Notes: generated by a model not told the origin, from the letters alone. DNA of 25,788 nucleotides from Bog-793 sp050010315 (GCA_050010315.1 JBEKLG010000010.1:1-25788); one strand, 5' to 3'. Positions 1 to 8,353 are shown, counted from the first letter of the stretch. Numbers and translations are program-made.

Positions 1-774
1 CTGGCGAGACGCCGCACCGCCGAACAAGAGATCGTCGAGGGCCAAGAGGCAAAGGACCTCCTTACAGAAGCAAACCTGAGACTCGTGGTGTCGATCGCGA
101 AGCACTACCGCAACCGGGGCATGGCTTTCCTCGATCTGATCCAGGAGGGCAACCTCGGCCTGATGCGCGCCGTCGAGAAGTTCGACTATCGCCGAGGGTT
201 CAAGTTCTCGACGTACGCGACGTGGTGGATCCGTCAGGCGATCTCCCGGGCGGTGGCGGATCAGGCACGGACGATCCGCATCCCGGTTCACATGGTCGAA
301 ACGATCAACAAGGTCCTCCGGGTCCAGCGTCAGCTCTCCCAACAGCTCGGCCGGGATCCGACGGTCGAGGAGATCGCGGCGCGCATCGAGTTCCCCGTCG
401 AGCGGGTGCGCGAGATCCAGCGCATCAGCCAGGACACGATCTCCCTGCAACAGCCGATCGGCACCGGCAACGAGGAGTTCAGCCTCTCGGACCTCGTCGA
501 GGACCAGACTGCCGAGGTCCCGCTCGACGCCGCGACGCGGCTCATGCTGAACGAGGCGGTCCAGCATGCCTTGCACGAACTCTCCCGTCGGGAACAAGAG
601 GTCGTCCGCCTCCGTTTCGGGCTCGACGATGGGCGGATCCGGACACTCGAGGAGGTCGGGCAGATCTTCGGCGTGACGCGAGAGCGCGTCCGCCAGATCG
701 AGATGAAGACGCTCGCCAAGCTCCGCCAGCCCGCCCTCGCCCTGCCCCTCCGGGACTATTTCGAAGGCGACTGA
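1..774 (+). CDS. Primary-type RNA polymerase sigma-70 factor, 5'-truncated
   Basis: The open frame enters from the window edge at base 1, so the N-terminus is missing; 257 residues are visible. It directs RNA polymerase to promoters. Visible in order are the end of region 1.2/start of region 2 (ANLRLVVSIAKHY), the region 2 core (GNLGLMRAVEKFDYRRGFKFSTYATWWIRQAI), region 3 (HMVETINKV...PTVEEIA) and a complete region 4 helix-turn-helix (LEEVGQIFGVTRERVRQIE). The protein ends LRDYFEGD and a TGA. The region 2.3/2.4 motif and the presence of region 3 place it in the RpoD/SigA-HrdB group (group 1 or 2) and not among ECF factors. Whether it is the essential housekeeping factor or a group 2 paralogue cannot be told without the N-terminal region 1.1. 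A GTG at 85 is an internal codon, since homology continues upstream of it. Confidence 0.95.
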   Translation: MARRRTAEQEIVEGQEAKDLLTEANLRLVVSIAKHYRNRGMAFLDLIQEGNLGLMRAVEKFDYRRGFKFSTYATWWIRQAISRAVADQARTIRIPVHMVETINKVLRVQRQLSQQLGRDPTVEEIAARIEFPVERVREIQRISQDTISLQQPIGTGNEEFSLSDLVEDQTAEVPLDAATRLMLNEAVQHALHELSRREQEVVRLRFGLDDGRIRTLEEVGQIFGVTRERVRQIEMKTLAKLRQPALALPLRDYFEGD

Positions 775-968
775 CCCCTCGGCCGACCCGGCAGCTCGTC
801 GGCGGGCCACTCCGGACCTCGCTCGCACAAAGACGCGGCACAATCAGGCCACAAAGCGGCAGCCTCGCAAGACCCCAGCTCAGGCTCGAGCCTCCCGCCG
901 ACACACCTCGACGGCGGCTCAAGGTGAACACTGCTCTCCGAATGCGCTGATAACGTGCCGTCGTTTGG

Positions 969-1041
969 TCCGGGGTAGCTCAATTGGCAGAGCACGCGGC
1001 TGTTAACCGTGTGGTTGAGAGTTCGAGTCTCTCCCCCGGAG
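969..1041 (+). tRNA. tRNA-Asn (anticodon GTT)
   Basis: The cloverleaf folds fully: acceptor TCCGGGG (969-975) pairs with CCCCGGA (1034-1040), D stem GCTC/GAGC, anticodon stem 995-999/1007-1011 with loop CTGTTAA (anticodon GTT at 1002-1004), and T stem GAGAG/CTCTC around TTCGAGT. The discriminator base is G (1041). The CCA end is not encoded, so it must be added after transcription. It decodes AAC and AAU as asparagine. Confidence 0.96.
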
Positions 1042-1141
1042 CTCCGGACCTGTGTTATCGCGGCAGATGTGGAACGCAATAACGGCTGATCCGTGACGCA
1101 GTGCGGCTGATCACCTCCGCCACCGTGTTCTGTGCAAGGGT

Positions 1142-1175
1142 CGGACAGGTGGCAGAGTGGCGAAGCGGATGTCCG
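1142..1175 (+). other. tRNA-like 5' half fragment with terminal inverted repeat
   Basis: This stretch reads like the acceptor and D-arm part of a class II (Ser/Leu-type) tRNA (GGACAGGTGGCAGAGTGG...), but no matching anticodon, variable or T arm follows. Instead a 6-bp inverted repeat CGGACA (1142-1147)/TGTCCG (1170-1175) closes it, and tRNA-Met begins 4 bp later. It could be a degraded tRNA gene remnant or a chance hairpin in the tRNA leader. I infer the resemblance from pattern only. Confidence 0.35.
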
Positions 1176-1179
1176 GCAG

Positions 1180-1252
1180 GGGGCCGTAGCTCAGTGGTCA
1201 GAGCAGGGGACTCATAATCCCTGGGTCGGAGGTTCGATCCCTCCCGGCCCCA
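1180..1252 (+). tRNA. tRNA-Met (anticodon CAT); tRNA-Ile2 not excluded
   Basis: The acceptor stem GGGGCCG (1180-1186) pairs perfectly with CGGCCCC (1245-1251), with discriminator A at 1252. D stem GCTC/GAGC, anticodon stem 1206-1210/1218-1222 with loop CTCATAA, and T stem GGAGG/CCTCC around TTCGATC complete the cloverleaf. The first acceptor pair is G-C, unlike the unpaired 5' base of bacterial initiator tRNA-fMet, so this is an elongator Met tRNA or the AUA-decoding Ile2 tRNA, whose CAT anticodon is modified to lysidine. The D-arm and anticodon-loop wording resembles both families. No CCA is encoded: only CC follows the discriminator. Confidence 0.9.
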
Positions 1253-1422
1253 CCTGCCCACCCGCTGAACTGGGTCATTCAGAAACAACGCCGATCACCC
1301 GGTTCGGCGTCGTCAGGCGAACGCTCCGATCCTCCTACCCTGCGCCACGAAGTGCCGGAGCCGGCCCTTCTCTGGCTCCTCCCGGCGGCGGCCCCGTGCC
1401 CGGTCGTGCCGGTCGTGTGAGG

Positions 1423-1451
1423 CGTGCCGCGTAGACCGCGACCTCGGCACG
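1423..1451 (-). terminator. Weak inverted repeat downstream of sixA
   Basis: CGTGCCG (1423-1429) and CGGCACG (1445-1451) form a 7-bp perfect stem with a 15-nt loop, 48 bp past the sixA stop. No U-tract follows on either strand, so terminator function is a guess. The remainder of 1253-1498 shows no convincing gene. Confidence 0.25.
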
Positions 1452-1498
1452 GTCTCCGGTCGTTCGAGAAGCGCGCGACACTCGTCACCAAAGGGCGG

Positions 1499-1999
1499 CT
1501 ACTCCGTCGCGACAAGGCGCGGCGTGACGAGCCAGCGCAGCACACCGCCGCCAGGTGCGACACCGGACCAGCGCTCCGCGTCGAAGTCGACGCGGGCGAG
1601 GGCGGCGGTCGGCATGACGATATGTCCCCCTCCGATGAGCTGGGCGACCATCTCCGAACACATCGGTTCGTGGCCGACGACGAGCAGCACGCCGGTCGCG
1701 TCCTCCTCGGCCCGCACCTCGTCGACGATGGCGTCGACGAGGAACCCGTAGAGCCGCTCCGACTCGCGTACGGCGCATCGCCACTTGCCCGCTTCCATCG
1801 CTCGCTCGAGTGTCTCGACGACGCGGCGAGCGGGCGATCGCAGAGCGCCGTCCGGAACGTTGCCCGAAGCCGCGATGAAGCGGCCGATCGTGTCGGCGGC
1901 TCGCCGGCCCCGGGCGGAGAGCGGACGGGCGACGTCGGGCTCCCCGGGCCCGTGGGTCCAGTCGGACTTGGCGTGGCGCAGAACGAGGAGGGTGCGCAC
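1499..1999 (-). CDS. sixA: SixA-type phosphohistidine phosphatase (histidine phosphatase superfamily)
   Basis: A 166-residue cytosolic protein of the short SixA branch of the histidine phosphatase superfamily. The start LLVLRHAKSDW holds the RHG-type motif with the phospho-accepting His9 after Arg8. The second catalytic histidine is His110 in VVGHEPM, and an arginine lies in SPARRV near residue 58. Family members remove phosphate from phosphohistidine (E. coli SixA acts on phosphotransfer proteins), but many actinobacterial homologues have no known substrate. Start is GTG at 1999 with only a weak purine-rich stretch upstream; the motif begins at residue 7, so little room exists for another start. 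It lies 57 bp after the liv ATPase stop on the same strand and could be cotranscribed, but no functional link to transport is apparent. Confidence 0.9.
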   Translation of the reverse strand: MRTLLVLRHAKSDWTHGPGEPDVARPLSARGRRAADTIGRFIAASGNVPDGALRSPARRVVETLERAMEAGKWRCAVRESERLYGFLVDAIVDEVRAEEDATGVLLVVGHEPMCSEMVAQLIGGGHIVMPTAALARVDFDAERWSGVAPGGGVLRWLVTPRLVATE

Positions 2000-2056
2000 A
2001 CGGTAATTCTCGCTCGCCCTCGCCGGAGGTGTCGCGACCGGGCTCGTAGAATCGCA

Positions 2057-3628
2057 CTAGGGACCGAGGACCTCCCGCAGCGGACCGAGCATCGGCGAGG
2101 CGATGTCGCGAACGTCTTCGACGCGCCCTTCGTAGGTCACCCTTCCCTCGGACAGGACGACGGCACGGCGGGCGAGCTCGAGTGCCCGTTCGACGTGTTG
2201 TTCGACGATGAGGAGCGCCGTGCCCGATCCGAGGACACGGCGCAGCGCCTCGAACACCTCGTCGACGACCACTGGCGCGAGGCCCATCGAGAGCTCGTCG
2301 ACAATGAGCAGCCGCTGGGGCACGGCGAGCACCCGCGCCAGGGCAAGCATGCGCTGCTCGCCGCCGGAAAGCGTGCCAGCGAGCTGGTCGCGGCGTTGAC
2401 CGAGCCTCGGGTAGGTCTCGTAAGCACGGCGGAGGGCGCCGGCAAGCCCCCGGGTACCGACCGAGCGTCGAAAGTCGAGCGCGAGGTTCTCCTCGACGGT
2501 GAGCGAGGCGAACACCGAACGCCCCTCCGGGGCATGGGCGATTCCGAGGCGGGCAATCCGCCAAACGGGCCAGCCCGTGATGTCACGGCCGTCGAAGACG
2601 ATCCTGCCGCCGCTCGGGTGCACGAGGCCGGAAATGACTCGCGCGACCGTCGACTTCCCCGCCCCGTTGGCGCCGACGAGCGCGACCGCCGAGCGCTCAG
2701 CGACGGAAAACGAGACGCCGAACAGCGCCCGGTAGGGGCCGTAGGCGGCATCGACGTCGGACAGCTCGAGAAGCGGCCGAGATGGCGTCGCAGAAGACGG
2801 GGTCCAACCCGTCACGGACCCGACACGGCTTGCCGCGCCCGCCAGGCGGGCGCTCGGGGCCAGGCGTGCCTCGGGCAGGCGCCCGAGGTAGGCGCGCTGG
2901 ACCTCGGGATTATCAAGCACGCCCGCGACCGTTCCGTCGGCTATCAGGCGACCGAAATCAAGGACCACAAGACGCTGCGTCGCGGCGGCAACCATCTCGA
3001 GATCGTGTTCGACAAGCACGATGGCCGCGCCGCGACCCTTGTGGACGCGCCGCAAGATCGAGATGAGTTCCAAACGCTCGGCGCGGTCGAGGCCCGACGA
3101 CGGCTCGTCGAGCATCAATAGGCGCGGCTCGCCGACGAGGGCGCGGGCAAGCTCGACGAGACGCCCGTGGCCGAGGCTGAGGGCCTCGACCGGGACGTCG
3201 GCCTCCCTCTCGAGACCGACGAGCTCGAGTAGCACGTCCGTGGCGCGTCGTTCCTCGGCGCTCGGTCGGCCGATGCCCAAGAGGTCCTTCCACAGCCTTC
3301 CCCGCCCGGCGCGGACGCGCTCGGTGACGAGCACGTGCTCGCGCGGGGTCATGCCGGCGAACAGTTCAAGCCGCTGGAAGGTGCGGCCGATGCCGAGCCG
3401 CGTGCGCCGGAACGTCGGCAGGCGGTCGATCGGCTCCCCGTCGAAGACCACCGTTCCGGTGTCGGGGTGCTCGAGACCGAGCAGGCAGTTGAAGAGCGTC
3501 GTCTTGCCCGCGCCGTTCGGCCCGACGAGCCCGACGGACTCGCCCTTCTCAATCGACAGCGAGAGCTGGCTCACCGCGACGATTCCGCCGAAGCTCTTCG
3601 AGATGTCCCGGGCGACGAGCAGTGCCAC
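2057..3628 (-). CDS. livGF: Fused LivG-LivF branched-chain-type ABC transporter ATPase
   Basis: One continuous 523-residue frame carries both ATPases of a hydrophobic amino acid (HAAT) importer. Domain 1 (about 1-250) is LivG-like: Walker A GPNGAGKT (36-43), variant signature LSLGHGR (151-157), Walker B LLMLDEP and switch EHD. Domain 2 (about 285-523) is LivF-like: Walker A GANGAGKS (319-326), signature LSGGEQR, Walker B LLIVDE and EQH. A linker of roughly 35 residues rich in Ala, Arg, Pro and Ser joins them. LivG and LivF are normally separate proteins of about 250 residues each. The start is GTG at 3628, two bases after the TGA of the permease gene, which fits translational coupling; the frame stays open further upstream but that part is out-of-frame permease sequence. 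The protein would sit on the cytoplasmic face of the LivHM permease and power uptake. Confidence 0.92.
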   Translation of the reverse strand: MALLVARDISKSFGGIVAVSQLSLSIEKGESVGLVGPNGAGKTTLFNCLLGLEHPDTGTVVFDGEPIDRLPTFRRTRLGIGRTFQRLELFAGMTPREHVLVTERVRAGRGRLWKDLLGIGRPSAEERRATDVLLELVGLEREADVPVEALSLGHGRLVELARALVGEPRLLMLDEPSSGLDRAERLELISILRRVHKGRGAAIVLVEHDLEMVAAATQRLVVLDFGRLIADGTVAGVLDNPEVQRAYLGRLPEARLAPSARLAGAASRVGSVTGWTPSSATPSRPLLELSDVDAAYGPYRALFGVSFSVAERSAVALVGANGAGKSTVARVISGLVHPSGGRIVFDGRDITGWPVWRIARLGIAHAPEGRSVFASLTVEENLALDFRRSVGTRGLAGALRRAYETYPRLGQRRDQLAGTLSGGEQRMLALARVLAVPQRLLIVDELSMGLAPVVVDEVFEALRRVLGSGTALLIVEQHVERALELARRAVVLSEGRVTYEGRVEDVRDIASPMLGPLREVLGP

Positions 3629-3630
3629 GG

Positions 3631-5610
3631 TCAGCGGCCCCCGGGCGCGGCGCCGACTGGCAAGCCGGGTTCGGACTCGTCGTTGCGCGTGAGGAAATGG
3701 GCGAACTGCTCGGCGCGGTCGAGCACCCAGCGTCGCCCGTACTCGACAGCGCCCTCCGGGTGGCGTACGTAGGTGACCGCGGCGAGACCGAAGATCAGCG
3801 CGACGAGCGATCCGAAGCGACCAGGCAGATTGCTGGTCAGCTGCTGGAGCACGGTGTAGGCGAGGCCAGCCTCGATCGCGCCGGCAACGGAGTACACGCC
3901 AATGGTCGCGACAATGACGACGAAGATCAGGGAGAACTCGTAGTTGAAGTCGGTCGGCGAGACCGTCTGCTCGAGCGAGGCGTAGAGCGCGCCACCGACC
4001 CCGGCGAGCGCCGCGGAGAGCATGAAGGCGATGACCCGCAATCGCCGGACGTCGATGCCGATCGACTCGGCCCCGACCTCGGAGGCGCGCAGCGCGGCGA
4101 GCTCGCCGCCAACGGATCCGTGCTGCAACAGCCACACTGCGCCAGCGGCTCCGGCGAGCACCACGAGTGCCAGCCAGAAGAATGCCCCGCTTCCGGCGAA
4201 ACTCAGGTCGCCGATCGTCGGGCGAGGGATGCTAAGGCCCGAGGCGCCGTTGCCGGACCACGAGTACTGGAAGAGCACGTTATCGCCGACGAGCGCGAAG
4301 GCGAGCGTGAGCAGCGCGAGCGCGATCCCCCCGAGCCGGAGGCTCGGAATCGCCACCACAAGCCCGACGAGCGCGGCGAGCACACCGCCGGCGACGACGC
4401 CGAGGAGGAGCGCCGTCCCGAAGTGCGTGGCGAGCTGCCCGGCGGTGAACGCCCCGACCGCGGCGAACGAGGCCTGACAGAGCGAGATCTGGCCGCTCAT
4501 CCCGGTGAGCAGCGTGATGGAAAGGAAGATGATCGAGAAGACGAGCCCCTGGGTGAGTGTGAACTCCCAGTTCCCCGGCACGAGCACGAGGGTGATGACG
4601 ATGAACACCGCCACGAGCAACGCGATAAACGAGCGGGAACCGAGCGCGACCTCGGTCATGCGAGCTGGCGGCTTCAACGAGGTGGGGGGCGGGTCGCACA
4701 CGGAGAGCGGATCGCCGAGGGGGCCGGTGGGGCGGAACGACCGCCGGGCGACGAGGAGCGCCGCCAGCACGACGAACGGGAAGGCCGGCCTCAGCCCGGA
4801 CGACAGCACCGTTCCCGAAGGCAGGTAGCCGCCGATCACCTCTTGGACGACGCCGAGCCCGATGCCTCCGACGAGCGTCAGCGGCAGGCTGGCGAACCCG
4901 CCGAAGGCGGCAGCCGCGATCGCGGCGACGAGCAGCGCCGTGAAGTACGAAGGATCGAGCGCGGCGTAGATCGGCGCGAGCAGGACACCGGCGAGCCCAG
5001 CGAACAGGCTCGAGAGCATCCAGGCGAAGGTGCCCACCCGGTCAGCCCTGATGCCGTCGAGCTCGGTCATCCGTGGGCTCTCGACAACGCCCCGCATCCG
5101 GAGCCCGAGGGTGCTCGAGCGGAACATCAACCCGAGCGCAACAACGACCACAACAGTGACCCCGGTCGTCAACAGTTCCACGCCGGTCAGCGGCACGCTG
5201 CCGAGCCGGAAATAGACGTGGTCGGGGTTGAGCGCAAGCGCCGGGGGCGCCAGCCGCTGGCCCGTCCCGAAGATCATCTGCACCACGCTCGGGATCGCGA
5301 TCAACAGCCCGAGCGCGGGGACGAGCCGGACGAGCGGTGGGGCGGTGCGGGCGTACTGGAAGAGCAGCCGGTCGAGCGCGTAGCCGATGGCCGGACCGAG
5401 CAAGACGACGGCGACGATAAACGCCGCCCACTTCGGCCGGCCGTCGGCGACGGCGACGTAGAAGACGACCGCCGAGACGTAGGCCTGAGCGCCGAAGGCG
5501 AGGTTGAACACCCCCGAAGCCTTGAATGTGAGCACGAGGCCGGCGGCCATCAAGGCGTAGGCGCACCCGTAGGGGACGCCAGGAAGCGCGTAGGAGAAGA
5601 ACTGGCTCAA
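3631..5610 (-). CDS. livHM: Fused LivH-LivM branched-chain-type ABC transporter permease
   Basis: A 659-residue polytopic membrane protein. Residues 1-310 match LivH: the start SQFFSYALPGVPYGCAYALMAAGLVLTF is the typical first LivH helix and GVFNLAFG its usual follow-on. Residues about 335-640 match LivM, with GMSGQISLCQASFAAVGAF and repeated hydrophobic helices. A short polar, proline-rich linker (about 310-330) joins the two. Normally these are two proteins of about 300 residues. The start is TTG at 5610, chosen because it gives the canonical LivH N-terminus and because a TAG, the stop of the binding-protein gene, lies in frame just upstream. A GAGG lies about 12 nt before the start. It is the middle gene of the operon, 21 bp after the binding protein and 2 bp before the ATPase. 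Confidence 0.93.
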   Translation of the reverse strand: MSQFFSYALPGVPYGCAYALMAAGLVLTFKASGVFNLAFGAQAYVSAVVFYVAVADGRPKWAAFIVAVVLLGPAIGYALDRLLFQYARTAPPLVRLVPALGLLIAIPSVVQMIFGTGQRLAPPALALNPDHVYFRLGSVPLTGVELLTTGVTVVVVVALGLMFRSSTLGLRMRGVVESPRMTELDGIRADRVGTFAWMLSSLFAGLAGVLLAPIYAALDPSYFTALLVAAIAAAAFGGFASLPLTLVGGIGLGVVQEVIGGYLPSGTVLSSGLRPAFPFVVLAALLVARRSFRPTGPLGDPLSVCDPPPTSLKPPARMTEVALGSRSFIALLVAVFIVITLVLVPGNWEFTLTQGLVFSIIFLSITLLTGMSGQISLCQASFAAVGAFTAGQLATHFGTALLLGVVAGGVLAALVGLVVAIPSLRLGGIALALLTLAFALVGDNVLFQYSWSGNGASGLSIPRPTIGDLSFAGSGAFFWLALVVLAGAAGAVWLLQHGSVGGELAALRASEVGAESIGIDVRRLRVIAFMLSAALAGVGGALYASLEQTVSPTDFNYEFSLIFVVIVATIGVYSVAGAIEAGLAYTVLQQLTSNLPGRFGSLVALIFGLAAVTYVRHPEGAVEYGRRWVLDRAEQFAHFLTRNDESEPGLPVGAAPGGR

Positions 5611-5631
5611 GGGGAGCGGCGCCCTCGGTCC

Positions 5632-6975
5632 CTAGCCACCCCCGCCGCCCGGCTCCGCCGGGCGCGGCACACCCGGCGGCAGAGGGACGACCTTCTCGAT
5701 CGGCCCGTGGACGGGATTCGGCACCGGGAAGCAGCTGAACACGCTCGGCGGCGTACCGTAGACGGGAACGAAACGGCGTCCTCGCACCTGGACGAAGACG
5801 CTGCAGTTGTAGATCGTGCTCACCCCGGTGTGGTCGGTGCGCCAGTCGATCGGCGAGACGAGGCCGTGCGCCGTGTAGAGCGTCAATTTGTTGATCGCCG
5901 CGACGAGCCGCGTGCGGGTCACGTCCCGGCCGATCACCCGCAGCCCGGTCACGAACAGGTCGGCGCTCGTCCATCCCGCCAGCGCCGCCTCCGAAGGCGG
6001 GTTCCCGGGCACGTAGCGCTTCAGGGCCCATTCGAAGCGGTCCATGGCCCGATACCGCCCCGGGTAGAGCTGGGTGACCTCGAACGGCAGGTGCTGCAGC
6101 ATGAAGTAGACGCCCCGCATCCAGGCGGCATCGTCCTTGAGCGCCGACTCGTCGTAGCCGTCGAACCAGTACTGGGTCGCACCGGTCATCCCGTCCTGCT
6201 GCATCGTCTTGGACAGGAGGATGTCACCGGAGAGGTCGAGACACGAGGTGACCATGTCGACACCGGCTGACTTCATCCGCGCGACGTCGGCGTGGAGGTC
6301 GAACGCTGGCACGGGAACGGCGAGATCCTCGAATGCGACATGGATTCCGTACTGGCGGAAGGCGTTGGCGACTCCCTGGCAGCCCTCGCTCGACTGGCTG
6401 ATGTTGTAAGCGATCAGCGCCGCGGCACGAACGTGGTGCAACTCGGCGAGGTAGGCCCCCTGGAGCTGGGCCGACGTGAAGGCCGTATACGACCCAGTGT
6501 TGCCGTACATGTTCGGACCGGCCCAGTCGGCGTTCGGGTTGACGTCGAGCCCGAAGGTCGGGACGTCGTTTTCGGAAAGGAACGGGCCCCCGGAGAACGA
6601 TGGGGTCGCCACAGGGACGACAGCGAAGACGTGGTCCTGCTCGATGAGCGTCCGGGCCTGGCTGGCGTCCGTCGACGGGTCCGACTGGTCGTCGAGCTTG
6701 TGGGCGAAGTCGATCCTGCGTCCGTTGACTCCGCCGCCAGCATTGACCCAGTCGAAGTAAGCCTGCGCCCCGGCGAGCGCCGGTGCGAAGTCAGCCGGCA
6801 GGGGCCCGGTGATCGAGGCGAGCCCGCCGACGACGATCCGGTTCGGGTACACACCTTCGGTGTTCCCCGAAGTCGAAACGCTCGTCGAGGCGTTCCCGCA
6901 GGCCGCGAGAACGGTCCCGGCGAGCACGAAGGCGGTGCAGGCCACAATGCCGGCCCGTCTCCTCACGAAACGCAT
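5632..6975 (-). CDS. Branched-chain-amino-acid-type periplasmic binding lipoprotein (Peripla_BP_6)
   Basis: A 447-residue substrate-binding protein of the Liv/HAAT class. The N-terminus has a basic stretch (RFVRRR), a hydrophobic helix and a lipobox LAAC with Cys26, so it should be lipid-anchored outside the membrane. The mature part begins with the class hallmark IVVGGLASITGPL and continues with AYFDWVNAGGGVNGR and DDQSDPSTDASQARTLIEQDHVFAVV, the first lobe of the type I periplasmic fold. The C-terminal tail is Pro/Gly-rich. The ATG at 6975 has GAGGGAG about 8 nt upstream. It is the first gene of the binding protein-permease-ATPase operon. The ligand could be leucine/isoleucine/valine, but this family also binds amides, urea and aromatic acids, so substrate is open. 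Confidence 0.9.
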   Translation of the reverse strand: MRFVRRRAGIVACTAFVLAGTVLAACGNASTSVSTSGNTEGVYPNRIVVGGLASITGPLPADFAPALAGAQAYFDWVNAGGGVNGRRIDFAHKLDDQSDPSTDASQARTLIEQDHVFAVVPVATPSFSGGPFLSENDVPTFGLDVNPNADWAGPNMYGNTGSYTAFTSAQLQGAYLAELHHVRAAALIAYNISQSSEGCQGVANAFRQYGIHVAFEDLAVPVPAFDLHADVARMKSAGVDMVTSCLDLSGDILLSKTMQQDGMTGATQYWFDGYDESALKDDAAWMRGVYFMLQHLPFEVTQLYPGRYRAMDRFEWALKRYVPGNPPSEAALAGWTSADLFVTGLRVIGRDVTRTRLVAAINKLTLYTAHGLVSPIDWRTDHTGVSTIYNCSVFVQVRGRRFVPVYGTPPSVFSCFPVPNPVHGPIEKVVPLPPGVPRPAEPGGGGG

Positions 6976-7282
6976 CGGCCCCGCTCCCTCGACTTAAGAA
7001 GCCTTCTCTCCCAGATTGACCTTACCCAATGGACCGTCCCGACGAGAGGAGGAAAGCGAGGCAACCCAGGTCGGTCGTCCTCCGACCGCCGTCAAACGCC
7101 ACGGGTACCTCGCGGCCGACGGGAAGGTGTCGTCCGGGCGGTGGAAGACTTCGGGGAACGGCCACCGCCCCGGACGGACGTTGTCCCCGCGGTTGACGAC
7201 GGTCGCCGGCACCGGGCCGCCCGACTTGACAGATCAATCCCGGTGGAGCCGCGGCGCGACCCGCCGGGGTGAACCGAGCTCC
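6976..7282. other. Intergenic region upstream of the liv operon
   Basis: About 300 bp between the liv operon start and the end of the deacetylase-like gene, both on the minus strand. Small frames exist but none has a plausible ribosome site or family resemblance. The main structure is the bulged hairpin at 7131-7176. A TTGACA hexamer at 7225-7230 faces the plus strand without a matching -10. The liv promoter must lie here, but I cannot place it. Confidence 0.5.
7131..7176. repeat. Long bulged inverted repeat (hairpin)
   Basis: CGTCCGGGCGGTGG (7131-7144) pairs with CCACCGCCCCGGACG (7162-7176): 14 base pairs with a single bulged C and a 17-nt loop. On the minus strand it lies about 107 nt after the deacetylase stop and about 155 nt before the binding-protein ATG. 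It may end the upstream transcript or be a structured element in the liv leader. No U-tract is present. Confidence 0.5.
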
Positions 7283-8353
7283 TCATTCGCCGGGTTGCGG
7301 TGGCGGGCGCCCGGCAATCGGACCGCCGGCAAAGTCGGCACCGCGCTCACGAGCCTGTTCGTGCAGCTCGCGGGCCCGGCGCGCCGCCTCGGCCCCGGGC
7401 CCCCCGGACGACGCCGCCTCGGCCTCGAACCGCACCCCGAGCAGGGCCGCGAGGCTCGCGCCCACGGAAAGCCGCAAGGCGTCGAGGTCATAACCTCCTT
7501 CGAGCACCAATACGAGCCGACCGTCACCGGGGGCGAATTCGCGAGCGCGTCGCGCGAGGTTGGCGAAGTCGCCTGAGGTGAGCGCGAAATCGGCGAGCGG
7601 GTCGGCCCGGTGGGCGTCGAAACCCGCCGAGACGAGAACCCACGTGGGTGCGAATGCGTCCGCCACTGGGGCGAGGTCGTCGTCGAACGCCTCTTCGACG
7701 ACATCTCCCGTCGCGCCAGGTGGCAAGGGGACGTTGAGGTTCAAGCCGCGAGCGTTCGGCCCGCCGATCTCCTCGGCGCGACCGGTCCCGGGGAACAGCG
7801 GCGACTGATGGATCGAGACGTAGAGCACCCGCGGGTCGTCCCAGAAGGCCGACTGGGTCCCGTTCCCGTGGTGGACGTCCCAATCGAGAATGAGGACGCG
7901 CTCGCCCTGGTCTGCGAGCTTGGCTGCGGCGACAGCGATGTTGTTCACGACACAGAAACCCATCGCCCTGTCTGCCAGGGCATGATGCCCCGGCGGGCGC
8001 GCTGCCACGAAGGCCGCGTCGCCGATCCCATGGTTGAGCGCGTCGACCGCGGCGAGCACACCACCCGCGGCGAGCAACGCCGTGTCCCACGTGCCCTCGC
8101 TCACGTAGGTGTCAGGGTCGAGGGCACCACCGCCAGCCGCACAGAACTCCCGCAACGCTCGCAGGTACGACAGCCGGTGGACGCGGGCGAGTTCGGCCTC
8201 GGTCGCCCGGCGCGCTTCGAGGAAGATGACGGCGTCCGCAAGACCCGCGGCTTCGATCCCGTCGAGTGCGGCCTGCACACGGCTCGGCCGCTCCGGATGT
8301 CCATACTGGACTTGGTGGCGATCGAGCCCGGGCGAGCCCGCCACGACAAGCAC
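7283..8353 (-). CDS. Histone deacetylase family protein (class II HDAC/AcuC/acetylpolyamine amidohydrolase type)
   Basis: A 356-residue zinc-dependent deacetylase of the arginase/HDAC fold. Diagnostic parts: GHPERP (18-23), RPPGHHA with the catalytic pair His123/His124, LDWDVHHGNGTQ supplying zinc ligands Asp159 and His161, SAGFDAH with the third ligand Asp246, and LEGGYD with the transition-state Tyr288. All catalytic residues are present. Bacterial members deacetylate polyamines, acetyl-lysine of enzymes such as acetyl-CoA synthetase, or small acetyl compounds; nothing here fixes the substrate. The start is GTG at 8353, giving MLVVAGSPGLDRHQ, the usual N-terminus, with GAGG only a few bases upstream; a second GTG at 8344 is possible. 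The C-terminal 50 residues are Ala/Arg-rich and probably disordered. It stands alone, 169 bp after the gene at 8523-9728. Confidence 0.93.
   Translation of the reverse strand: MLVVAGSPGLDRHQVQYGHPERPSRVQAALDGIEAAGLADAVIFLEARRATEAELARVHRLSYLRALREFCAAGGGALDPDTYVSEGTWDTALLAAGGVLAAVDALNHGIGDAAFVAARPPGHHALADRAMGFCVVNNIAVAAAKLADQGERVLILDWDVHHGNGTQSAFWDDPRVLYVSIHQSPLFPGTGRAEEIGGPNARGLNLNVPLPPGATGDVVEEAFDDDLAPVADAFAPTWVLVSAGFDAHRADPLADFALTSGDFANLARRAREFAPGDGRLVLVLEGGYDLDALRLSVGASLAALLGVRFEAEAASSGGPGAEAARRARELHEQARERGADFAGGPIAGRPPPQPGE

Noticed and set aside
1424..3121. Long plus-strand frame of 565 codons
   Set aside because: It lies opposite sixA and the liv ATPase, is rich in Arg/Asp/Gly from the reverse of GC-rich codons, and has no family similarity.
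3629..4135. Upstream extension of the LivGF frame
   Set aside because: It overlaps the LivM coding region in another frame; LivG similarity begins exactly at GTG 3628.
3622..6270. Plus-strand frame of 882 codons
   Set aside because: Antisense to livHM and the binding protein, which have clear motifs; the translation is low-complexity Asp/Glu/Arg.
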